64,000 bases of DNA from CAUZWH01 sp965224275 (GTDB lineage: Bacteria; Pseudomonadota; Alphaproteobacteria; SHVV01), in NCBI GenBank assembly GCA_965224275.1, contig CBDCYR010000012.1, forward strand, positions 558,001-622,000. The letters run 5' to 3'. This document shows, piece after piece, positions 1 through 8,724 of the stretch; position 1 is the first letter of the stretch; each line of letters opens with the position of its first letter. The notes under the pieces are model-generated. The model saw only the letters and a list, made by a program, of their open reading frames with translations, did no database searches and was not told where the DNA came from. A program made the translations under genes and the position numbers.

Positions 1-800
1 AGGGGTTCTCGGAGCCGGGCGCCGGTAGCGATCTCGCGAGCCTGGCAACCCGCGCGATCTCAAGCGATGGCGGCTACCGCATCTCCGGTCAGAAGCTTTG
101 GAACACGCTAGGCCAGGTCGCCGATTACTGCTTGTTGCTCGCCCGCACCGATACCGAGGCCCGGCCGCATCACGGCTTGACCGCGTTTGCGGTGAAGATG
201 GACAGCCCAGGCGTAAGTGTCCGCCCTTTGCAGCAGATCAACGGTCGGCAGGAGTTCAACGAGATTTTCTTTGACGACGTCGCTGTTCCGGAAGATGCGG
301 TGGTTGGCGAAGTCAATGGTGGTTGGACGGTCGCGATGACTATGCTCGGATTTGAACGCCGCAGCGTGGCTTTTCTCGGATTCTCCTGTCGCCGTCAGTT
401 CGGGCGCTTGTTGGACCTCGCCCAAGAACTCATGCTCGCGGGGGCAAAGCGGCGAATGATCGATCATCCGCCGATCCGGCGGCGACTGGCAGAATTCGGG
501 GTTCAGGCGCGCATTGCCGTTCTCAACAACTATCGCTTCGCGGCGATGGTACCGCCAGGCGGCGTACCGGGCCCGGAAGCCTCGGTCCAGAAGCTGCATT
601 CCACGGAGCTCAACAAAGCGATGCACGATTTCGCATTCGAGCTGGTGAAAACAGCCGACCTGACCGATTCACGAACTCGCGACCTATTCGCGCATTGGAG
701 CGAGGAATATCTGACCTCGCTCGGCATGACCATCGCCGGGGGAACGTCGCAAATTCAGCGCAATATCATCGGCGAGCGAGCCATAGGGCTTCCGCGGTAA
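1..800 (+). CDS. Acyl-CoA dehydrogenase, 5' end outside window
   Basis: The frame is open from base 3, so the N-terminus lies outside the window. The visible part starts at the FAD/substrate-contact signature (GFSEPGAGSDLASL) and ends with the usual C-terminal family motif (GGTSQIQRNIIGERAIGLPR). It is therefore the C-terminal two thirds of a flavin-dependent acyl-CoA dehydrogenase, which puts a double bond at C2-C3 of an acyl-CoA and passes electrons to ETF. The next dehydrogenase starts 2 bases after its stop, so the two are co-transcribed. Adjacent pairs of this kind (FadE28/FadE29 type) are known to form mixed heterotetramers, and I infer the same here. The acyl substrate cannot be read from the sequence. 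Confidence 0.9.
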   Translation, partial: GFSEPGAGSDLASLATRAISSDGGYRISGQKLWNTLGQVADYCLLLARTDTEARPHHGLTAFAVKMDSPGVSVRPLQQINGRQEFNEIFFDDVAVPEDAVVGEVNGGWTVAMTMLGFERRSVAFLGFSCRRQFGRLLDLAQELMLAGAKRRMIDHPPIRRRLAEFGVQARIAVLNNYRFAAMVPPGGVPGPEASVQKLHSTELNKAMHDFAFELVKTADLTDSRTRDLFAHWSEEYLTSLGMTIAGGTSQIQRNIIGERAIGLPR

Positions 801-802
801 CA

Positions 803-1915
803 ATGAACTTCGCGTTCGACGAAGACCAGCGCCTGATCCGCCAATCGGCCGACGAATTGGTGCGGCGTCTAGCGCCGATGGCGCGGGTCCGGGAACTCAT
901 TGACGATGACGCTACCGCCTACTGCGCCGAGCTTTGGAATGGTTTGGCCGACGCCGGTTTCCTCGGCACCCTGATCCCGGGCCCGTACGGCGGTGCCGAA
1001 TTGGGTTTTGTCGACATGGGCTGTGTACTCGAAGCCTTGGGCGGCGCGTTGGCATCCGGCCCCTACATCGCATCTGCGGTTGTCGCGGCGGACGCGATCA
1101 AGAATCTCGCCAGCGACGAGCAGTGCGAGCGGTGGCTGCCCCGGATCGCGAGCGGAAACATGGTCGCGTGCCCCGCTATCTGTCATTCCGAACCTCAGAC
1201 CTGTATCGAGTCGGTTGGTAATGCCTTTCGCGTGAACGGTCGCTTCGCCCCGGTAGCGTTTGCCGGTTCGGCCGATCTGCTGCTGGTCGAGGCGTTCGAT
1301 CCTAACGACAACGCGTGTTTCTTTCTTCCAATCGAGCCGACCGCTGACGGCGTGGCGATCGTAGACATCGGCCGCTTGGATCCGACGCGTCGCTTCTCGG
1401 CGATCGAACTGACCGACGTCGAAATTTCGCTGTCCGACCGGCTGCCGACGCCGATCGATGATAATCAGTCTTCGCGGTTGGTCTCCGTCGGGGCGGCAGC
1501 GACGGCGGCCGACATGCTTGGCGGCGCAACCAAGGCGCACGAGATGGCAAGCGCGTATGCCAAGGAGCGCCACCAGTTCGGAAAACCGATCGGTTCGTTT
1601 CAGGCGATCAAGCACATCCTGGCGGACCAGTTGGTTGCGCTGGAAGGCGCCAGGTCGGCGGTCTACGCCGCGCTGTGGACGCTCGACAATGAACCCACAG
1701 CGGCTACCGTTGCCGCCGCTGTGGCCAAGACGGCGATGACCGACGTGCACCTGAAGATTGCCAGCGAAAACATTCAGATCCATGGCGGCATGGGCTTCAC
1801 CGCCGAGGTCGACGCCCATCTCTACCTCAGACGCGCCCAGTTCGACGAGATCGCCTACGGCGCCATCGACCACCATCTCGAGATGTTGGCCGAACGGCTG
1901 CCCGATCTAGCGTAA
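803..1915 (+). CDS. Acyl-CoA dehydrogenase, second of a pair
   Basis: A 370-residue protein starting at ATG 803; an open frame from 695 exists but overlaps the previous gene. It has the N-terminal helical domain (MNFAFDEDQRLIRQSADELV), a degenerate middle beta domain without the clear EPGAGSD signature of its upstream partner, and the C-terminal helical domain with KERHQFGKPIGSFQAIKHIL and QIHGGMGFTAE. The weak middle domain fits the less conserved subunit of a FadE28/29-like heteromer (inference). It sits 2 bases after the upstream dehydrogenase and 3 bases before the kinase-like gene, so all three form one operon. Confidence 0.9.
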   Translation: MNFAFDEDQRLIRQSADELVRRLAPMARVRELIDDDATAYCAELWNGLADAGFLGTLIPGPYGGAELGFVDMGCVLEALGGALASGPYIASAVVAADAIKNLASDEQCERWLPRIASGNMVACPAICHSEPQTCIESVGNAFRVNGRFAPVAFAGSADLLLVEAFDPNDNACFFLPIEPTADGVAIVDIGRLDPTRRFSAIELTDVEISLSDRLPTPIDDNQSSRLVSVGAAATAADMLGGATKAHEMASAYAKERHQFGKPIGSFQAIKHILADQLVALEGARSAVYAALWTLDNEPTAATVAAAVAKTAMTDVHLKIASENIQIHGGMGFTAEVDAHLYLRRAQFDEIAYGAIDHHLEMLAERLPDLA

Positions 1916-1918
1916 TCC

Positions 1919-2992
1919 ATGGCGGCGCCGACCCGCAGCGATCAGTTCACCGGCACCGAACCGATGCGCTCGGGTCTTGAGATCGATGCCGGCGCGGTGC
2001 AGGCATACTTCGTCGAAAATATCGAAGGTTTCGCCGGCGCCGTCGCCATCACCCAATTCAAAGGCGGCCAGTCCAATCCGACTTATCGGATCGACGCGGG
2101 CGGCCGGTCATGGGTGCTGCGTCGTAAGCCGCCGGGGAAGCTCATCCCCTCGGCACACGCCGTCGACCGCGAATACCGGGCGATCAAAGCACTGGCGGAC
2201 TCCGAGGTTCCCGTGCCCGAGGCGTACGCGCTGTGCGAGGACGATTCGGTTCTCGGTACCGCGTTTTACGTCATGGAGCATGTCGAGGGGCGGGTGTTCT
2301 GGGAAATCGAGTTACCCGGCATGAGCACGGCGGAACGCGCGGCGATTTACGACGCCATGATCGAGACCGTAGCCCGACTGCATGCGCTCGATTGGCAAGC
2401 TGCCGGGCTCGGTGGTTTTGGCAACCCCAGCGGCTATGTCGCACGTCAGTTAAGGCGCTGGGGCGGACAATATTTGGATGCCGACGCGCAGCGCATTCCG
2501 GAGATGGATCGCCTTATCACCTGGCTCGATGCACACCTGCCCGAGGCTCAGGAAACCGCCCTCGTACATGGCAATTACACGTTGAACAACTTGATATTTC
2601 ACCCGACCGAGCCACGGGTCGTCGCGGTCATCGATTGGGAGCTTTCCACGCTCGGAGATCCCATCGCCGACTTCGCTTACAACGTCATGCCGTGGCGCGT
2701 TCCTCGCGAGCCCTATCGCGGGTTCAGCGACGCTGACATTGCCACGCTCGGCATTCCTAGCGAGGACGAATACGTCGCCGCTTATTGCCGGCACTGTGGG
2801 CGCGGACGTATCGACGATTGGAACTTCTACATCACCTTCAATCTCTTCAAACGTGCGAGCATCGCTTACGGCATCCTAGTTCGCCAAAGCGCCGGCACCG
2901 CCGCCAGTGCCCATGCGTCCCAAACCGCGGCCCTCGCCGAGCCGCTGGCGCGGTTGGCTTGGCAGCAGATCGTCGACTTGGGACTGGATTGA
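1919..2992 (+). CDS. APH-family phosphotransferase, ACAD10/11 kinase-domain type
   Basis: A 357-residue protein of the aminoglycoside/choline kinase-like fold. The N-lobe has a GGQSNPTY nucleotide loop and the VLRRKPPG lysine (K70). The C-lobe has the catalytic loop near residue 217 and the metal-binding VIDWELSTLGDP (D239). In ACAD10/11-linked relatives this domain phosphorylates 4-hydroxyacyl-CoA so that a partner dehydrogenase domain can eliminate phosphate. Three acyl-CoA dehydrogenase genes surround it, which supports that role. Oddity: the expected catalytic HGD is HGN here (H217-G218-N219), so the usual base is missing. Start 1919 lies 3 bases after the upstream stop; ATG 1964 is a possible alternative. 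Confidence 0.85.
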   Translation: MAAPTRSDQFTGTEPMRSGLEIDAGAVQAYFVENIEGFAGAVAITQFKGGQSNPTYRIDAGGRSWVLRRKPPGKLIPSAHAVDREYRAIKALADSEVPVPEAYALCEDDSVLGTAFYVMEHVEGRVFWEIELPGMSTAERAAIYDAMIETVARLHALDWQAAGLGGFGNPSGYVARQLRRWGGQYLDADAQRIPEMDRLITWLDAHLPEAQETALVHGNYTLNNLIFHPTEPRVVAVIDWELSTLGDPIADFAYNVMPWRVPREPYRGFSDADIATLGIPSEDEYVAAYCRHCGRGRIDDWNFYITFNLFKRASIAYGILVRQSAGTAASAHASQTAALAEPLARLAWQQIVDLGLD

Positions 2993-3053
2993 CAACTCTA
3001 GAACCGGGATTCTCCTAGAACGGGTCTGCTTCACCCACTAGTCCCGCGCCGCA

Positions 3054-4289
3054 TCAGCGATTGCGCGGCCAGCCATACTGCTTGAGTTCGAGCCGCCCGA
3101 CCTGGTTGGCGTGGACCTCGTCGGGTCCGTCGGCGATGCGCAGCGTACGTGACTTGGCAAAAGCCCTGGCGAGGCCAAAATCATCGGTGACGCCGGCGCC
3201 GCCATGCACTTGGATCGCGCGATCGATCACCGTGCAAGCCATGTTGGGCGCGACCACCTTGATTGCGGCGATCTCCTTGCGCGCCTCTTTGTTGCCGACG
3301 GTATCCATCTTCCAGGCGGTATGGAGCGTCAACAGCCGCGATTGATCGATCTCGATACGACTATCGGCGATCTGGCGCCGTACTAGCCCCTGGTCGGCAA
3401 GCGGTCCGCCGAAGGCAACTCGTTCCGCGGCCCGCTGGCACATCGACTCGAGCGCGCGCTCGGCCATGCCGATCAGACGCATGCAGTGATGGATGCGTCC
3501 CGGGCCGAGACGGCCCTGGGCGATTTCGAAACCGCGGCCTTCGCCGAGTAGTACGTTGGAAACCGGCGCGCGCACGTCTTTGAACTCGACTTCGGCGTGG
3601 CCGCGCGGTGCATCATCCCAGCCGAACACCGGCACGGACCGCTTGATCGTGATACCCGGCGTATCCTTAGGCACGAGGATCATCGATTGCTGGCGGTATT
3701 TCTCGGCATTGGGATCGGTCTTGCCCATGAAGATGAGGATCGTGCAGCGCGGATCCATGGCCCCGGACGTCCACCACTTGTGCGCGTTGAGGATGTACTC
3801 CTCGCCGTCGCGCTCGATCGAGGCTTCGATGTTGGTGGCGTCCGATGAGGCAACCTGCGGCTCGGTCATGGCGAAGGCGGAGCGGATCTCGCCCGCCAGC
3901 AGCGGTTCGAGCCAGCGCTTCTTCTGCTCCTCGGTGCCGAAACGTACCAGGGTCTCCATGTTGCCAGTGTCCGGAGCCGCGCAATTGAAGGCCTCGGGCG
4001 CGATCAACGACCGGCCCATGATCTCGCACAGCGGCGCATATTCGAGATTGCTGAGCCCGGCCCCGTAGTCCGATTCCGGCAGGAACAGGTTCCACAGCTC
4101 TTGCTCTTTCGCTTCGGCTTTGAGTTCCTCCATTATCGGCGGCGAACGCCAGCGCTCCTCGCCGGCGTCGAGTTGCTCCGCGTAGACCGGCTCAGCGGGA
4201 TAGATGTGGGCGTCCATAAAAGCGAGGAGCTTCTCCCGAAGCTCTTTCGTTCGGTCGGAATACTCAAAGTCCATCGCTGGCCTGCTCAT
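3054..4289 (-). CDS. Acyl-CoA dehydrogenase, ACAD11-like
   Basis: A 411-residue flavoprotein, full length for the family. Visible marks are the N-terminal MDFEYSDRTKELREKL helix, FAMTEPQVASSDATNIEAS (the substrate-contact signature), WWTSGAMDPRC, the C-terminal IQVHGGAGVTDDFGLA and the ACAD10/11-type end RIADGPDEVHANQVGRLE. It converges with the kinase-like gene, leaving 61 bases between the stops. ACAD11-type dehydrogenases paired with APH-type kinases process 4-hydroxyacyl-CoAs (family knowledge); the link here is by context only. A second in-frame ATG at 4274 is possible; neither start has a strong Shine-Dalgarno. Confidence 0.9.
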   Translation of the reverse strand: MSRPAMDFEYSDRTKELREKLLAFMDAHIYPAEPVYAEQLDAGEERWRSPPIMEELKAEAKEQELWNLFLPESDYGAGLSNLEYAPLCEIMGRSLIAPEAFNCAAPDTGNMETLVRFGTEEQKKRWLEPLLAGEIRSAFAMTEPQVASSDATNIEASIERDGEEYILNAHKWWTSGAMDPRCTILIFMGKTDPNAEKYRQQSMILVPKDTPGITIKRSVPVFGWDDAPRGHAEVEFKDVRAPVSNVLLGEGRGFEIAQGRLGPGRIHHCMRLIGMAERALESMCQRAAERVAFGGPLADQGLVRRQIADSRIEIDQSRLLTLHTAWKMDTVGNKEARKEIAAIKVVAPNMACTVIDRAIQVHGGAGVTDDFGLARAFAKSRTLRIADGPDEVHANQVGRLELKQYGWPRNR

Positions 4290-4395
4290 CGGGGAATTGG
4301 AACGCTGGGCGATACTACTGGAAAAAATCTAACCTATAGTACCCATACGATGTCGTTTTGAGTTCACCAGATACGCGCGTCACGAGTTTATAAAT

Positions 4396-5253
4396 TTGGA
4401 TACCTTCTTAACTGCCGCCTTCGACATCATCAGCTTCACCTCTATCATCGTGCTGGTGGTGCTCGGGCTCGGCGTTATCGCCAGCATGATGGGCGTCTTC
4501 AATTTCGCTCATGGCGAGTTCGTCCTGCTGGGAGCGTTTACGGTATACGTTTTCCACATCTCCGGACTGCCCGTGTGGCTGGGCATGCTGGCGGCGCCAC
4601 TGGTCGTCGCGCTGTTTGGTTTGTTCATCGAACGAACGATTATTCGCCAGTTCTACACAGAGCCGGTCATCGGCATGCTGGTTTTATTTGCGATTGCCGT
4701 GGTCGTGCGTGAATCGGTGCGCGGTTTTCTCGGCGGTCTCTACCGCGCGGTGCCGGCGCCGATCATCGGGACCTGGGAGTTCGGCGATGTCAGCCTTGGG
4801 CGTTGGCGCCTCACCGTATTGCTGGTGGCGCTGCTAGTGGTGGCCGCTTCGCACCTACTGATCAGTCAGACGACCTGGGGGCTTCGGATTCGCGCGGCGC
4901 TTCAGAACCCATCGCTGGCGCGCGTCTCGGGCATTTCCACCGATAAGCTCTACGCCGCAACCTTTGCCTTCGGCGCTGCGCTGGCTGGCTTGGCTGGCGC
5001 TCTCATGGTGCCGCAGTTTACGATGTTTGCAGATCTAGGCGTACGCTTCCTTATCTGGGGGTTCCTCGCTGTCATGATCGGCGGCGTGGGCAGCTTCACT
5101 GGCCCGGTTTTGGGCGCAATCGTCATCGGCGTGATGGCTGCAGGTTTCCCCTGGGTATTGAATCCACTCGTTAGTGATGTACTGGTATTTGTGGTTGCGA
5201 TTGTCATCGTCAAACTACGACCCAACGGGTTGTTTGTATTAGGGAGGACTTAG
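4396..5253 (+). CDS. livH-like: HAAT ABC transporter permease (LivH/UrtB type)
   Basis: A 285-residue inner-membrane protein with about eight hydrophobic segments and the LivH-type motif GVFNFAHGEFVLLGAF near residue 35. It would be one half of the channel of a branched-chain amino acid/urea/amide uptake system. The likely start is TTG 4396. Stop TAG 5251-5253 is a hybrid: TA comes from the target sequence and G is the first base of the inserted IS. The reconstructed junction reads ACT TAG ATG, so the protein end is unchanged. The insertion separates this gene from the binding-protein gene it was almost touching. Confidence 0.88.
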   Translation: MDTFLTAAFDIISFTSIIVLVVLGLGVIASMMGVFNFAHGEFVLLGAFTVYVFHISGLPVWLGMLAAPLVVALFGLFIERTIIRQFYTEPVIGMLVLFAIAVVVRESVRGFLGGLYRAVPAPIIGTWEFGDVSLGRWRLTVLLVALLVVAASHLLISQTTWGLRIRAALQNPSLARVSGISTDKLYAATFAFGAALAGLAGALMVPQFTMFADLGVRFLIWGFLAVMIGGVGSFTGPVLGAIVIGVMAAGFPWVLNPLVSDVLVFVVAIVIVKLRPNGLFVLGRT

Positions 5254-6184
5254 AGGCCAACCCGAAACTAGTTGAGTGATTTCAGTCGGTTGTGGCTTAC
5301 TCGGTTGTGTCAAAGCAAACGAGGAGGCACAACATGTGGACCGAAATCACTCGCCCGAATTATGAGCGCCGTGGCGGGCGCTACGCAAGCGACCTGACGG
5401 ATCGAGAGTGGGCGTTGATCGCGCCGCTCATGCCGCCGCGCAAGAAGATCGGCCGGCCGAGGACGACGGACCTGCGCCATGTCATGGATGCGGTCATGTA
5501 CATGGCCTCGACGGGCTGCCAGTGGGCGATGTTGCCGAACGACTTCCCTCCGCCTTCCACGGTCCAGCGCTATTTCTACGACTGGCGCTCCAACGGCCTG
5601 CTGGAGAGCATCAACCATCACCTGGTCATGGCGGCCCGGGAGCTGGAAGGACGCGAGGCCGGCCCGAGCGCCGGGGTGATCGACAGCCAGAGCGTGAAAA
5701 CCACGGAAAGCGGTGGTGTTCGGGGCTATGACGCGGGCAAGAAGATCAAGGGCCGCAAGCGTCACATCGTCACCGATACACTCGGCCTGCTGGTCGGCCT
5801 GATCGTGCACGCAGCCGATATCCAGGACCGCGACGGCGCGCCCGAGGTCCTCAAATCGATCCGTCATCGCTTCCCCCGGCTGCGTCACCTCTTCGCCGAC
5901 GCCGCCTACGCGGGACCGAAACTCGAGGGCGCCCTTGAGGACATCGGCCGCTGGAAGCTCGAGATCATCAAGCGCTCAGACACCGCCCAGGGCTTCGAGC
6001 TCCTGCCCAGACGATGGGTCGTCGAGAGGACCTTCGCCTGGCTCAACCGATGCCGTCGACTGGCCAAGGATTGGGAGAAATCAATCGCCTCCGCACAGGC
6101 ATGGATTCTTGTCGCCAACATCCGACTCCTCACAAGGCGGCTCGCAAGGTACTGTTATCAAACATAGAGTTTCGAGTCGGACTC
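5253..6184 (+). mobile_element. IS5-family element, IS1031-like, copy 1
   Basis: A 932-bp element found three times in the window (also 34491-35414 and 43333-44264). The ends are imperfect inverted repeats: GAGGCCAACCCGAAACT on the left against GAGTCCGACTCGAAACT, the complement of the right end, with 14 of 17 matching. A TTA repeat flanks it (5250-5252 and 6185-6187). A 3-bp TNA duplication and a single ~277-residue transposase are typical of the IS1031 group. It lies between the permease stop codon and the binding-protein start codon. Confidence 0.93.
5334..6167 (+). CDS. IS5-family transposase (copy 1)
   Basis: A 277-residue DDE transposase starting at ATG 5334 behind a strong GAGGAGG ribosome-binding site; the frame is open further upstream without a better start. 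An N-terminal DUF4096-like region (LTDREWALIAPLMPPRK) precedes the catalytic core, with the likely triad D117 (VIDSQSVKT), D189 (LFADAAYAG) and E231 (RRWVVERTFAWL). The protein is identical to those at 34508-35341 and 43350-44183, so all three copies look intact. Confidence 0.95.
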   Translation: MWTEITRPNYERRGGRYASDLTDREWALIAPLMPPRKKIGRPRTTDLRHVMDAVMYMASTGCQWAMLPNDFPPPSTVQRYFYDWRSNGLLESINHHLVMAARELEGREAGPSAGVIDSQSVKTTESGGVRGYDAGKKIKGRKRHIVTDTLGLLVGLIVHAADIQDRDGAPEVLKSIRHRFPRLRHLFADAAYAGPKLEGALEDIGRWKLEIIKRSDTAQGFELLPRRWVVERTFAWLNRCRRLAKDWEKSIASAQAWILVANIRLLTRRLARYCYQT

Positions 6185-6188
6185 TTAG

Positions 6189-7433
6189 ATGAACACCAAG
6201 GATCAATCACCAATCGACGCGTCGCTAAGTCGACGGCGCTTTCTGCAACGAACGGCATGGATGACCGGCGCGGTCACCCTCGGCGTCGGTAGCTGGGTAT
6301 TCCCGGCACCCTGGGCCAGTGCCGCTGGGCCGATCAAGCTCGGCATCGCCACCGACCTCACCGGCGCCATCGGTTACGCTGGCAATTCCCACGCCAACGT
6401 TGCCAGGTGGCTCACCGAGGAGATCAACGCGGCCGGCGGCATCATCGGCCAGCCGATCGAGCTTTACATCGAGGATACCGCGTCGAACGAATCGACCGGT
6501 GTCACCAATACCCGCAAGCTCACCCAACGGCACAATGTCGATTTCGTCATCGGCGGTATCACCAGCTCGATGCGCAACGCCATCAAGGACGTGATCATTC
6601 AGCGCGGCAAAAAACTCTACATCTACCCCGAGATCTACGAAGGTGGGGCCTGCGAGCCCTACCTGTTTGGGGTTGGACCGGTCCCGGCCCAGCAATGCGA
6701 CATGCTGATCCCGTGGCTGATCAAGAATGGCGGCAAGCGCTTCGCGTTTCCGTCGGCGAACTACCTGTGGCCGAAAAACCTCAATAAATATGCCCGCAAG
6801 GTTGTCGAAGAGAACGGTGGCGAAGTGGTGTTCGAGCAGTACTATCCGCTCGACCAGGTCGAGCACGGTGCGACCGTCAACGGGATCATCAGCAACAAGG
6901 TCGACGTGGTGTTTAACACCTTAATCCCGCCGGGCTTGGGCGGGTTCATCAAGGGCCTCTACGAAGCCGGATTTACAAAGAAAGGTGGCCGCCTTTCGTG
7001 CGTTTACTACGACGAGAACATGACGAAGCTCAACGCCCCTCATGAGTGGGAGGGCATGGCGAGCTGCCTGGAATATTACCGGGTGATCGCCGAGTCCGGA
7101 GCGCATCCGCCGAGCACGGCGATGATGAAGGAGTATGACAAGCGTTTCGGGAGCGACCACCTGTTCTCGGCGGGTGCCGGATCGACCGGTATGTACCGAG
7201 CGATCAAGCTGTTGCAAGTCGCCGTTAACGAAGCCAAGAGCGTGGATCGCGACGCCGTTTCGGCAACGCTCGATCATGCCCGCGTCGAAGAGGCGCCAGG
7301 GGGTCCGGCAGAGATGGCACCGGGCACCCGGCACTGCAGCCTGAAGATGTACATCGCGGTCGCGAAGGAAGGCCGCTATGAAATCGCTCAAAGCAGCGAT
7401 GGCTTGCTACATCCAAAGGAGTGCCAGGGCTAA
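6189..7433 (+). CDS. livK-like: HAAT ABC transporter substrate-binding protein, Tat-exported
   Basis: A 414-residue periplasmic binding protein of the LivK/UrtA/AmiC fold. The N-terminus carries a twin-arginine signal (SRRRFLQRTAW), a hydrophobic stretch and cleavage near PWASAAG. The mature start (IKLGIATDLTGAIGYAG) and a EINAAGGIIGQPIELYIEDT segment are typical. Relatives bind branched-chain amino acids, urea or short amides; the ligand here is unknown. Start ATG 6189 is now preceded by IS sequence with no Shine-Dalgarno. The original GGGAGG signal (5242-5247) lies on the far side of the IS, so translation is probably weakened. Confidence 0.9.
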   Translation: MNTKDQSPIDASLSRRRFLQRTAWMTGAVTLGVGSWVFPAPWASAAGPIKLGIATDLTGAIGYAGNSHANVARWLTEEINAAGGIIGQPIELYIEDTASNESTGVTNTRKLTQRHNVDFVIGGITSSMRNAIKDVIIQRGKKLYIYPEIYEGGACEPYLFGVGPVPAQQCDMLIPWLIKNGGKRFAFPSANYLWPKNLNKYARKVVEENGGEVVFEQYYPLDQVEHGATVNGIISNKVDVVFNTLIPPGLGGFIKGLYEAGFTKKGGRLSCVYYDENMTKLNAPHEWEGMASCLEYYRVIAESGAHPPSTAMMKEYDKRFGSDHLFSAGAGSTGMYRAIKLLQVAVNEAKSVDRDAVSATLDHARVEEAPGGPAEMAPGTRHCSLKMYIAVAKEGRYEIAQSSDGLLHPKECQG

Positions 7434-7441
7434 GTAAACAA

Positions 7442-7470
7442 GGCGGCGCGTCGACTCGCGGCGCGCCGCC
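7442..7470 (+). terminator. Strong intercistronic hairpin after the binding-protein gene
   Basis: A perfect 9-bp G+C stem, GGCGGCGCG (7442-7450) pairing with CGCGCCGCC (7462-7470), lies 9 bases after the binding-protein stop. No immediate U-run follows; a T7 run appears only at 7494-7500. In ABC operons such hairpins often protect the binding-protein mRNA and reduce permease expression, so attenuation or mRNA stabilisation is more likely than full termination. Confidence 0.6.
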
Positions 7471-7548
7471 ACGTTTCTCCCACGATAAACGCGTTTTTTT
7501 CCGCCGCTCAGGCGGACCGCCGACGGCCTGAGTGTGACAAGGTGATGC

Positions 7549-8574
7549 GTGAAGCGATTTAACCTGCGAGTGCGCCGACGTGTCATCCCGCTGGTTGAGA
7601 TAGTTCTCCTTGCGCTGTTCATTCTGCTGCCGATGGTGCTCGAGAATTTCTGGGTCGTCTTCTTTACGCGGGTGCTGATTTTCGGACTGCTGGCGATCAG
7701 CTTCGATCTGGTGTGGGGCTACGTCGGCGTGCTTAGTTTTGGCCAAGCGCTGTTCTTCGGCGCCGGCGCCTACACCGTGGCGATCTTTACCCGCGACCTC
7801 GGCATCGATTCGATATTTCTCGTGCTGCCCATCGCGGTCCTGGTGGGATTTGCGCTGGCGGCGTTTATGGGCTGGTTCTTGCTGATAGGCCCGATTCCGC
7901 CCAGCCTCATCTTTGTCGCGTTGGGCACGTTAACGGGCTCATACGCGGCGGAACGGTTAGCGCTCAGCTGGTACTACCTCGGCGGCCCCAACGGCATTCC
8001 CTCGATCAGCGCGATGACGGTCGCCAGCCGCCCGATCTATGAAGGCGTCGAATTCTACTACCTGGCGCTCGGCTTTCTTACGCTGATCTATCTGTTGTGC
8101 CGATGGCTGGTGCGCTCCCAGTTCGGACTGGTCCTCGCAGGACTACGCCAGCAGGAAGAGCGCATCACGTTTTTCGGCTACCGTGCGCCGGTGTTCAAGG
8201 CCGGCGTTTTCGCTATGAGTGGCGCCATTGCCGGGCTCGGCGGCAGCTTGCTCGCGTTTCACGATGGTTTCGTCTGGCCCAATCTGTTGGGCGTGATTCT
8301 GTCGACCCAGGCGGTGCTCTACGTGCTGTTCGGGGGCGTTGGCACGCTGATCGGCGCCATCATCGGCGTCACCGCAATCGAGTATCTCAGCCTCGAACTG
8401 GCCGACCGCTTTCCCGGTGTCTGGCCCGTCGTGCTCGGCGTGCTGCTGCTTGTGGTGATCCGGTTCCGGCCAACCGGCTTGGTCGGGTTGCTCGTCGGCG
8501 AACGCGAGCGGGTGGGTTCTTTCGGCAAGCGACACCAGGAGCGCGAAACCGGAGTGGGCGATGCCGCTACTTGA
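7549..8574 (+). CDS. livM-like: HAAT ABC transporter permease (LivM/UrtC type)
   Basis: A 341-residue membrane protein with about ten hydrophobic segments, the LivM-type motif AISFDLVWGYVGVLSFGQALFF split across the second segment, and IRFRPTGLVG near the end, followed by a charged cytoplasmic tail. It would be the second channel subunit, partner of the permease at 4396. GTG 7549 is the likely start. Its last 14 bases overlap the first ATPase gene, which indicates translational coupling. Confidence 0.88.
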   Translation: MKRFNLRVRRRVIPLVEIVLLALFILLPMVLENFWVVFFTRVLIFGLLAISFDLVWGYVGVLSFGQALFFGAGAYTVAIFTRDLGIDSIFLVLPIAVLVGFALAAFMGWFLLIGPIPPSLIFVALGTLTGSYAAERLALSWYYLGGPNGIPSISAMTVASRPIYEGVEFYYLALGFLTLIYLLCRWLVRSQFGLVLAGLRQQEERITFFGYRAPVFKAGVFAMSGAIAGLGGSLLAFHDGFVWPNLLGVILSTQAVLYVLFGGVGTLIGAIIGVTAIEYLSLELADRFPGVWPVVLGVLLLVVIRFRPTGLVGLLVGERERVGSFGKRHQERETGVGDAAT

Positions 8575-8724
8575 GGTGCAGGGCGTCGTCCAAGTTTTCG
8601 GCGAACTGCGCGCGCTCGACGGAGTCGATCTGTCGGTCGATGAAGGCCAGTTTCACGGTCTGGTGGGGCCAAACGGATCGGGCAAGTCAACTCTGATGAA
8701 ATGCATCGCCGGTGCGATTGTACC

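Noticed and set aside
869..1876. 335-codon open frame antisense to the second acyl-CoA dehydrogenase
   Set aside because: Shadow of a well-supported gene; no ribosome-binding site and no recognisable protein.
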